Source of the DNA: Argopecten irradians
Taxonomy: Eukaryota > Mollusca > Bivalvia > Pectinida > Pectinidae
DNA: 64,000 nucleotides
NCBI RefSeq assembly: GCF_041381155.1
Contig: NC_091135.1
Coordinates: 49,248,086-49,312,085, forward strand
Reading direction: 5' to 3'
Every line of letters starts with the position of its first letter. The stretch's first letter is position 1. This document shows positions 1 through 11,400 of this stretch, one piece after another. Below the pieces are notes generated by a model. It was not told the DNA's origin. It saw only the letters and a list, made by a program, of their open reading frames with translations, and searched no databases. The translations under genes and the position numbers were made by a program.

Positions 1-1560
1 TTGAAAGTGGAATGTAAGATATTATTCCAGAAGAATGGAAATATTCATGGCAGCTAACGGATATATTTTGTCTAAAGCAAGAAGGCATTTAAGGCTTCAA
101 ATTGTTTATTATGACTGCAACCATCTAATGCATATGGATGATATCACACCTCTATTCCTGACCACAGAAAGGGAATTATCAGAAAATATTTAACCAAAAT
201 CACTTTGGCAGTTATTCGAGAGATACTTTGTGTGATGGAGAAATGTCAGACTTGCTGGCAGAAGTACTAAATGCAAGGATATCATTTGGAATTCGTCTTC
301 CAAAGGAGGCTTCATGGATGAGATGGTCGCATTTATATTGCATAACCACGTTCATGCTCGGCCGTCAACCGCATCTCCGGCAATTTGATGCGGATTCAGG
401 GAAAGATATTACCTCTATTGTTAATAATCAGAGAACATGTCAGGGAAACTGGTTCGATGTAATTCCATACGATTCCAACATCAGGAGACTCCATTTAAGG
501 AAGGACTCCGAGTAAGTTCTTAGCAAGGTTTTGCCACCAAAGCTTGGATGTCTACCTCGTCTGACGTAACCCGTTGTGGTACGTCCGTATATTTAAGTCA
601 AAACTTAACAAATGTTAGCTGAACCTCCGAGCTAGAACCCTCATTACTGAAGATGAAGGTGAAGAACAGATATGAAGAGCTATGCTAGCAGTGCAGTATG
701 TGCAAACGAAATCCAACGAAATCGCACAGCCACCGTCCGTAAAACATGCATACGGCACCAAGTACTGGGTGAAAATATATTGTAACGATGGAGAACAGAA
801 GAACAATAAGCCTTCAACTAAGTGCAAACAATGGTGATGATAGAGATTATAAACAATATTAGGACCACATAGACAGCAAACTAATTTAGTCAGGTATTGG
901 TCATCTAGACAGCAAACTTACTTAGTCAGATATTGGTCATCTGGAACCTTGCCGAATTTAGTTCTTGATGACATCGATATATGACAAAAAATGGGAACGA
1001 TAGTGCAGGCCTTAAAAAGTATAGCGGTTGCTATGAGAAAGCGCTAAGTAAATTGACAGACATCATGAAAAGAGAAAAAAAAACAAAGAAGCCCTATCCA
1101 CTAAAAGAAAATACTTTCATCAACTTTTCTAAAGGCAGATAGGGATGACAGACGTCTGTATGATCTGAAGAAGGCATTTATACATAAACATGAGAAATAA
1201 GGTGGATTGTGTTCTCAGACACCATAAGGTGAAATATGTGTCTAGATGTTCTCAAGTGGTTATGGATAATTTGACAGTTCTAAAGGAGTTACGCTATGAG
1301 GAAGAATTTGAAAGTAGGAAGACGAAGTATTAAGATTTGGTAGAAGATACCAATACCCTATAATGTAGGAATTGGTGTTCCTGATTCCTGCACGCTCAAC
1401 TTAAAAGCTATTGCCAACATTGAAAGTATAATCGGTAGTGACAAGAAATCGACTGTGGATTTACTGTCAAAAACAGAAGAGAATGCACCCTAATGATCGC
1501 AAGGTGACAAGGTATTAGTAAGGTGTTATCTGCAAATGGACAGTGATTTGGTCAATCGCT
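1..1560. other. Gene-poor stretch with broken coding-like patches
   Basis: No intact gene is visible. On the plus strand there are short open stretches broken by stops and shifts, for example around 228-515, 620-830 and 1370-1490. They read like a decayed retro-element or pseudogene, but I recognise no family. The missing C-terminal exon or exons of the TRP-type channel should also lie here or beyond the window start. I could not pick one out. Confidence 0.3.
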
Positions 1561-1619
1561 GTTGACTTGCGACTTTGAGGATGTTCGAGTTGATAATTCG
1601 ATAAGTTTTGACTTTTTGA

Positions 1620-2165
1620 GAGTGAAATACGGGAACAACTTTAATTTTAAACGGCCATCTTGGATTTCAAAATGGCGGTCATGTTGAAATTGAAATAAGA
1701 ATCAAATTACATATAAATGTATTTATGTATCAAACACTACAAAAATATAAGTACTCTCACTATATTTGTTTAAAGTCAGCTTATCCATTTAAATGCATTA
1801 TATATAAAGATATAGCTCGCAAAGTTGGCAGCCATCTTGAAATACAAAATGGTGGATCTTCTACATGAAGTTTAACACTACTAGAATATTACTAAGTATC
1901 AACAATATGGGTGTAGACGGTTAAAGTTTGGGTTTTGCTGGTAAAGAACGTGAGTTATGGGTCACAGAAGGTGGTTTTTGGCGGCCATTTTGAAAACCAA
2001 TATGGCGGCCGTTAGGGGCCATGATTTTTTGGGGTCCATTTTTTTCCTGAAACCTTATGTCCAAAAGAAGCCATATGCAAAGTTTCATGCTTTCTTCAAA
2101 CTTTGAACGATTTTGCCGAAAAATCGACCTTAGCCGCTCCACTAGGCATGGCCGTCAGAATCAAG
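1620..2165. repeat. Dispersed repeat rich in ATGGCGGCC motifs
   Basis: The block repeats the theme 'aaaatggcggcc / ggccatcttg' several times (near 1650, 1835, 1985 and 2000), joined by AT-rich spacer. This is the look of the tandem-core elements annotated near 35 and 61 kb, although the sequence is a different family. Open frames on both strands here come from the repeat and are not genes. The boundaries are approximate. Confidence 0.4.
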
Positions 2166-2316
2166 ATCCGCTTGGGGTCCCGTTCTCAAATACCTTGTAT
2201 AAGGTCGTAGTAATGGCGTACCAAATTTCATACTTATATTACGAAGGGCACGATTTTATGCTTAAGCCTCTGGACTATATAAGATATAGAGCAATGTTAA
2301 ATAAAAATACCCTTAC

Positions 2317-2497
2317 GTGTTTGATCATACTCCTGATTTCCACTCGGGCCAATATACGTGCCCGATTGACCTCTACTTGCCGTTGTGCGTCGTTTTGTAT
2401 ATTATGATAAGTATCACTTAATTGGGCGATCAGCATGTTTAAAAGCAGTACTATACAACAGAACAGGAACAGGACCACCACAGTACAGCTCCAGGGA
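2317..2497 (-). CDS. TRP-type channel, exon 12 (S6 and proximal C-terminus)
   Basis: S6 is VVVLFLFCCIVLLLNMLIAQ, followed by LSDTYHNIQNDAQRQVEVNR, a helical, charged post-S6 segment. The N-M-L-I-A-Q-x-S-D-T-Y motif is diagnostic for TRP channels. The exon ends CAC|GTAAGG in phase 0. Read-through would stop 14 codons later, so either a short tail is used or further exons lie to the left. Confidence 0.8.
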
Positions 2498-5400
2498 CTG
2501 GAACATAAAAGGACATAAATTATGTATATATACTGCATTTTTCCGCTCATACTCCGTATAGGCATATCAACTTAATACTTGTAAAGTATGTAGCATAATC
2601 GAGGCCAGATATTCCATTGATTGTATTAAAATATTATGGCGGTTTTTAGTTTGTAAACCCCACATAGGCTTTTTGGTTTATTAATTCTTGAAAGAAATAT
2701 TGTTTTATATGTATTTCACATAAGTTTTGTCATGTATTATATTGGATTATCATTTGTTGTTTATTTAATTACTACCCCCTGCGAGAGTGGCCTTATTCAT
2801 TAAATATACCACAATTATGACTTACATTATGTTTAACGTACATGATAACGGTGTACTTACTCATTATTTGTGTATTCTATTATCTTCTCAGATTCTATCA
2901 GGATCCGTAGACCAAGGAACAGTATTGCCAAGAAAGAACTACAAAAGAAACATACATTTAAAAATACTTGCCTTTTTAATAATCTAAAACTTTAAACATT
3001 AACCTAACTCTTACCTGTAACAAATCATGAGAAGCAATTAGACAAAAAAGTAAATTTTGATAAGGTGACGACACAACTCCAACAAACGACATATTTATCT
3101 GTGTAGATAATTTCTCAATTACCATAGAGATTTCATCAATTCGATAAACTAAAGTTTATCACAGAATAATCTCTAATCAAGTCTTTTGTCCACCGTCGTG
3201 CGTTGGCCGTTTACATTGCCATGTGAACAAGATGACTACAGAAAATATGCACCGAATATATCAAAACTTGGCATGCCGACGAACATTAGAAAGACCTCTT
3301 GTTATATTTTGATATTCTTGATAAATGAAAGTTTTGTTCACATTGTCAAAGAAACACAAAATACATCAATTACATGTAGCTAGTAAATCAAATAAGTAAT
3401 TAGTATCTGTCAGGTGACCGTTAAGGCCCACGGGCCTCATGTTTTATTTAAGTCGTAAATGAAAGTATACACGTGTAGGTAGGACTTTAAAATTGTACCA
3501 AAAATGTCCCTATTGCATTGATCGTAAATGGCGACTAAATTTAGGACCTTATTTTTCTCTTGAACTACGTAAATTTCTTCTTCCTAACGTCTCCCTTGGC
3601 ACCGCCTAACTTTTGGCCTTCTGTTGAGTGCTCATCCTATGAGCTAGGCTCTGGTTTCTGTTCCCTGGCCGAGACACACCAAAGTCTTTAAAATCAGTAG
3701 TTTCTGCTCCTGCTTAGCGCTCAGAGAGTAGGACGGCTGGTTCACCCATTCTCAGTTCAATATGACCGGGTGCGATTAATAGAATCTTACATGGGTATGT
3801 GAAGTGGAAAGGGATATCTCGACCCTCGTGAAAAATTTTGGCCGATCAACCCAAAGCTTGCCGAGGGTTGACGGCCAAAATCTTTCACGAGGGTTGAGCT
3901 ATCCCTGTTCACTTCACAGACCCATGTTTGATTCTTTTTCTCTCATACTCAGTAGAAAAAACGACGAAATTCCACTTGGTTTCCAGCTTTTTTTATCGCG
4001 CCATTATCGTAGGAACGTCGTTATGCGTCAAAATTGATGACGTCATCTACAATACGCGCCGCAATTACGCCGAATGTTGATGACGTCAGGTCAGTGTCTA
4101 GCGCGTGTGAGCTGTCTTACACCCCTCCCCCCCTGTGTAAGATAGAGATATATTTTCCCTAGCAACCACGGGATATCCCTAAGAAGTATATGAGAAATGT
4201 TGCTTTGTGTCTTCGACACCATGCTTCAGTGATATAGCACTATGAAAAGGACAATAGTTCCACTATGTTAAAAGACAACACGAATACAACACAGTCTCCC
4301 AAACACGCACCACACACTACATCCATGCTGCATGAAGCATACATGGTAGTCCTTCCATACATAACCCTGGCTGTCTATGTACATATAAACAAATATATCC
4401 ATCTCATTTAATAATTGGACTTACTACCTTACTACAGTGTATGTAGAGTTGACTGATGACCTACCTAGTATCGTCCACCGTTAATTCTCGAGGGCCACCC
4501 CTTAATGCAAGAATAAGAGTTCCACTGAAGGCAAGCAGGAATACGCTAAACAACATCATAAACTGGAAGACGTCTTTCAGTACTCGCAAGAGAATCTGCG
4601 CATAAGCTCCTGTATGCCTATAATGTGAAAACTGCGTTACAATTACGAAGATGCAAGAAAGAATTTACTATAGGTAGTTTCATGTTACATTCACTGAAAA
4701 AAAGTATCTAGCTATATACAACCACACGTATTTACCTGAAAACAGCTGCATATTTGAAGATACGCAATGTCCAAAGGAGGAATACCACAGAGAATGTCTG
4801 CCATTGGCTGTTGTTGTTTGTGAAACGTAGGGGAATCAGGACAAGCAGGAGACAAGACGAAGCCAACTGTAGGTAGTTTAAGCTCTCCTTGAAATAATTG
4901 AGTCCTTGCCTATTAAACGTCATATTTCATTTTTTAGTGAAGTCGGACCCAATGAAACTACTTAATACATCCTGTTTCATATGCTCATGAGTAGATGAGT
5001 ATCGGTCTTCACGCAAGCAAACATTCTAGACCAATTACAGTTCATATGATTTATTTCAAAATCAACTCAATGCAATATCCCATGCAATCGACCAAAGCAA
5101 GATTTAATCATTAAATAAAAACAAGGACATAGTCATTCAGATCCCCCGCCAATGGAGATATCAAAGCTGAAGTAAGTTTGATTGTGGAGACTTATGTGTA
5201 GGAAAAAAACCCAGGAAAAAGGAAGTTGAGCTAAAGAAATATGGAGTATAATTCAAGTAGAACGGGGCTGCAATTGTTGAATCAGGTATACAGCCTTGAC
5301 ATTTATATTAGACTATATACACAAAGATGGGTGGAGTTTTGCAAAGTAACATTTACCATTTACCATGATATTTTCAGCAATGTTTCCATGGTAACGGAAA

Positions 5401-8400
5401 AAGTGCAAAAAATGAAAACCTAAAAAAAGCAAAAGGTACTACTAGACCATAAAAAGAATGTGTCTATGAAGTTTCGATGAAATATCTCTGCTGGTTTTAG
5501 AGTTATGCTCCGGAAATGAACCTGCTACAAAAATATGATATTTTCAGCAATGTTTCTATGGTTACAGAAAAAAGTACAAAAAGTGAAAACCTTAAAATAG
5601 CAAAAGGCACTACTAGACCATAAGACTAATGTGCCTATGGAGTTCCGTGCATATATCTCAACCGGTTTTCCAGTTATGCTGCGGAAACGGACCTGGTACA
5701 AAAATATGATATTTTCAGCAATGTTTCCATGGTTACGGAAAAAGTGCAAAATATGAAAACCTAAAAATAGCAAAAGGCACTACTAGACCATAAGAACAAT
5801 GTATCTATGAAGTTTCATGGAAATATCTCTGCTGGTTTTAGAGTTGTGCTCCGGAAACGAATCTGCCATTTTCAGCAATGTTTCCATGGTTACAGAAAAA
5901 AGTACAAAAAGTGAAAACCTTAAAATAGCAAAGGCACTACTAGACCATAAGACCAATGTGTCTATGAAGTTTCGTGGAAATATCTCTTCTGGTTTTAGAG
6001 TTATGCTCCGGAAACGAACCTGGTACAAAAATATGATATTTTCAGCAATGTTTCCATGGTTACGGAAAAATGCAAAAAATGAAAACCTAAAAATAGCAAA
6101 AGGCACTACTAGACCATAAGACCAATGTGTGTATGAAGTTTCGTGGAAATATCTCTACTGGTTTTAGAGTTATGCTCCGGAAACCATTCGTACGGACGGA
6201 CAGACGGACGGACGGAACCCATTTGTATATCCCCCGCCAACTTCGTTGGGCGGGGGATAACAATAACTAACCAAGGTCATTTTCTAGTATAACACTTGCG
6301 TATGTATATGTCAAAACCCAACAAAGGTGTAAATTTTAAAACTGCTTGTTTTCGTTGACATGAATTATCCTCCCTGTTGTAGATTTGTGTGAATTAGTTT
6401 CATATAACATAATAACGAAATAGTTTAGAACTTGATATGCCTGAAGAGTAAAGACTTACTTGATCATCTGACGGATTTCATAAACAAGCATGGTAAACGC
6501 AACGACGATACTCAGCACTTCACAAAAGGCACGTATGTAGTCCATAGTGTTGTCATATACTAGTGGGTCGTCTGCTTTGGCCGCGGATATGGCCGCGACA
6601 ACAACACACAGGTAGGCCATGATGAAGATTAAAGCATTTTTACTGAAAAATAAAGATAACATATTTTAACTATGACATAATCATAACGGAAAGCAATATA
6701 ACAGAAATGGGACATAAACAAAGACATTGAAAATATATAGAAATATCAATTAGTATAGACGCTAAGTAACCAAAGTATGCCAACAAGAACAGCAGTAGCA
6801 AATAAATTAGGTCAATAAATTCTATAAAAAGTAAAGATTAATGAAATCGAGCCAAATACATATGCATATGTAAAAATATAGTTATTTATCAATTGTGTTT
6901 TAAATGTTGTTGATTTATCGTTAGGGATATATCTTAAGATTACTAAGAGCTGCTGTTCTGGCCATCAACTATTATTATTTATTTTTTATTTTTCATTTAT
7001 TTATTTTTATTATTTTTATCGTATTTTTTCGCATTTTTTTTCTGAGTCAAAATGTTCACAATGTCATATAATCTAACCAACATGTTGACACGTGTTTAGT
7101 TATTAAAACATATTTATCATTTATTTTGAAGGCTAAGTGGAATTGAAGTTTAAAGTATTAGAATTAAAAGATTATGCTTTATCTGACAGTACTTACAAAA
7201 ACACAATCCTCCCGTACAGCTTCCATTTTTGTCGTATCAATAATCTCATTACGTCGTGGCTAACCAACGTCTGAAATGATAAAATTGTTTTTTTAAATAA
7301 ACCCACGCATCATTCTGACCAGATACGGGGGATACGGCAGTTCATCTAGGAACGTGCGATAGAAGGCACGCCCTGCTGATTACGGTATCCCCTGTATCAT
7401 GAAATATATATCAACACTTACAAAAATCTTATTATTCTATTATGAGAGGTATTATGGCCCTTTCCAGAGGGATCTGCTCTCCTATAGTGTTGTCTGGCGA
7501 GATGTAGTCCCCGAATCGAAGGCGAGGGGACTATACCTCGCCAGACAAAACTATAGGAGAACTGTTCCCGAGGGAAAGTGCCATAATAGATTTAGTACGT
7601 CACATGACATTCGTTATGACGTCATATATTTGGCCGCGTGCTCATTCTCGGGAGAACTTTGGTATAGTTCCCGTAGTCAGGTATATTCTCCTGTAGTCAA
7701 GAAAGACAGGGAACTGTCGCAAAATAGACCACGGCTGTGATCCAATAGCATTCCTAGTAATTATCATGTGATGTACTAAAATAAATTATTTTTCCACACT
7801 AGCATTTGTTGAAATTGAATGACAATGGGTTGTTTTAATTCCACAATCGATTTATTATTTAATTTTACAGGGGAAGTGAAATAACTCTGTTTACCAGCAT
7901 TTTCACACTTGGAACACATATCATGCGTGTTCATCATAGCCAGTTGATCTAACTAGACGTGTCTACTTGTAATCCAGAAATATATGTAATGATTATCATG
8001 CACAAAATATGCGCTTTCCATAGAACAAAACTCTTATATCAAAAGTTCCGATTCAAGAGAAATACTTCTAGTAAAAACCGGCTTCTGTAGTTTACAAAAT
8101 AGTTCGTCACACATGTCTATACTCTTCAATGACATTACGAACATCCATTTCTTTTGTTTTTATTTTAAACAAAATCATATTAAATTTGATGATATACAGA
8201 TAACAATTACGTGTTCCTATTTTGCTTATGTTATGAAATGTTACTTTGGTTGATAATCTGATAAACATGTATATATATTATGCTACGTGTCAAATATCAG
8301 GTCAATAGGCCTCTTAGCTATACACAAGAAGTTGTTTGAAGATTTTAGCCTGTTTAACCTCTGTGACCTTGAATGGCGGTCAAGGTTATTCATTTGACCA

Positions 8401-11400
8401 AACTTGGTAGCCCTTCATCCCAGCATGCGACTAGTTTGCCAGTTGTCAGTGTTTGTCAAGTCAAACATACAAACATGAACTAAAGTCTAACAACACATAC
8501 AACCGTGATCTTCCTTAATCCCAGTTATTAATAAGTCGACCATTATCAGCCAATAAAAAATAAATGAAAACGAGCTTACCTTATTTCCTTTCTTTGAAAT
8601 AATTTGGAACGGTGATTTGTTTTCTATCTGAAAGTCGGCATGATCAGGACTGAACCCTTTGTCATCACATTCCAGTATATCAAAGAACACGTTAGCTTTA
8701 CCATCCCTATCATCGAGGTCTACCATGCAGTTCAAAATGGCCATCACAGTTTTCTGGAAAGAGAAAGTAATCTCAGGTAACGCATAGTCATGGGTCTTTT
8801 TGGCGACACGGAATACATGAATACATAGCGACCAGAATGGTAATATTTTTTATCAAACTACATGTAGGTTAAAATTTGGTTAAATGAGATTAGTTGCTCA
8901 AAGAATGTTTTAATCATCCAACTAACCAACATAAAAGGTGTGCCATCAAGTAGCAAACAATATGACTGGACAAGAGAGGTAACTTATTTTCGGTCCGAAA
9001 TATCCTGGTATATTCCTTTGCGATCAGTTTCCAGCTATCTTATTTCAACTTCATTTCAGGGTTTTATCATTTTCTGTCCATGTGCTTTAAATGCCGTCAG
9101 CTAATTAACAGCCAGTGTCAAGTTTCTGTATTATGTCAGTATAGCAATTATTGTATTTATGCAAAATTGTGCCTACTGCGTTAATCTGCTTGTTTCAAAG
9201 TAAATATGTTTACAGTAGCCAATGCAAATTAGTTTCCATATGGTTGCCTTTTCAACAACCAGTTTATCTGTAAATTATTTAATCAAAGAAAGGGAAAATA
9301 GTGTTTAAAACAAACCTCCATTAGATGCGGCTCCAACAGTTTCCGAAGTTTGAATTCTGCTTCCGTCTGCCCGGAACCAGAAAACATCGAACGTACCCTA
9401 ATTTCAGATAAAATGTTACACAAGCCATCACATGGAAATGGAGAAGATAACATTTTGTCAATCAGCATGAAGTTGTTTAAAGGGACAATTCAGTCTAAGA
9501 GAATGTTAAAATTTGTACATATATCAGTAAAAACTAGTTCTAATGGAAATTAGATCAGTCGGTTTTACTGTGATATACCTGAAAAGCCCATGATTGTGAC
9601 ATGTGTGTAGATGTTCAAACTCGCTCGCTGTCCGCCATTACACATTGCGGTCGAATTTCTTGTATGCCGAACCCTGTCCCTTATTCGTACAGTAAAACAA
9701 CTTTTGTCTAGAACTGCTAAAATCGCTCTGACAGTAGTATGTTTACCTTATTAGGTGAATTGTCTTGCCTAAAATTCATTTTATCACCTTCTCAGTGGTT
9801 ATGTAGTTTATTGTTTAACGTGCGTGACTTTGGCTCGGGTATGAGTACAGCGACCATATTGTACCTGCTTAATCGTATTGATTTTGCTTCTTGGTTATGT
9901 AAAAGAATTAGCCTGAGTGAATTGTCCCTTTAAGGTTATAACATACTTTATCTAAACTTTTGAAGTAACTAAACACCTACGATTTTGATATTATGACATG
10001 TTATTTATGATATGTATACTTCACTGTGTATTTCTGAGTCTGGAAGTCATTCAACGTTAATTCAAATATTTGCTTGTCAATACGACATTGACCAGTGTGC
10101 ATTGATTGCGCAAGGCAGAGACCCATTATATATAGCTGTAACATATGATATCTAAGGTATAAAGTATACCTACTGATTGTTCTTCATGTGAAATATGAGC
10201 AGGGAAGCTATATCGTCGTTTTTATCTGTGACGGCTATAGAGAATGGTAACAGGTTGTCGATATCTCTCACATTGGGCCACGCGCCATTATCTAAAAGTT
10301 TCTTGCATACGTCTGTCAACTTGTTCTTTGTGGCTATATGCAATGGGGTTTCCCTTCTTTCGTTTTGAGCAGATGGATTTGCACCCCGACTTAAAAGGCA
10401 GTTCATAAGGTCTTGTAGCTGTAAAACGTGTTATCATTTAGCTATTATTATGATAATGAATCCGAGGCATATTATTATTTGCATTATGGTTTCTTTTTTC
10501 ATCCATAAATACCACAAAAGACTACTTATATGAAGTATGTTCAATTACGATAGTTTTGGAAACATCGATAATGTATGACGTGTTTTCAATATTTATGAAG
10601 TAGATGGATAGACAGATAAATCAAATAAAAAGTAGGTTCTGTTATCAACAATTCATAACATATCGAAGACAACCGATATCATCTTTTGTTTTAACACATA
10701 ATCTGTCTGATATCTATATAATATGCCACTAAATGTTAATATAACATGGAGCAGCACTTCGGATTCGCTGGGAATTCATTGTGATGTTCTGATATGACGT
10801 CAGCAAACACCAATTGATATCCTGCATATGTCACTAGTGTAATGTAACCTGAACTCTTTTTTCAGGTCAATGTAACGTCATTAAACAACCATGTAATGAT
10901 CACCAAGGCTCTCAAAATTTCAAGCTTCTTAAGATTCAAGATACAATCGTATATGAACTGAGCGTTCATTTAAAATTCTATAGTATAGCTTTTGTTTGTT
11001 TGTTTGTTTGATTATTTTAACGTCCTATTAACAGCTAGGTTCATGCAAGGACGGCCTCCCATGTATGCAGTTTGTAGCGTGTGTGTTTTAGGAGACTGCG
11101 GTATGTTCGTGTTGTGTCTTCTTGTATAGTGGAACTGTTGCCCTTTTTATAGTGCTATAACACTGAAGCATGCCGTCAAAAACACCAAGCAACACACCCC
11201 ATCCGGTTTGCAGATAGAAAGATTGTACATAGAAACATTTACAAGATTCAAAGGCATTTCGAAGGTTATTGAATTTAATCTGATTTGTACTCATGTTTCA
11301 CTGATATTCCAGCGTCAAAGGATGCAATCAGAGTTGGACTGACACCAACACCATGCCAAACTTACCCGGTCTTTGTTTTTCAGAGTTTTGACAATGTACA

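Noticed and set aside
615-827. Possible C-terminal exon of the TRP-type channel
   Set aside because: The minus-strand frame is cysteine/serine-rich with hydrophobic patches unlike a post-S6 helix, and the acceptor is poor.
5525-6119. Open frames of 80-107 codons on both strands
   Set aside because: They follow the 171-bp tandem core exactly, contain repeated peptides and have no family resemblance.
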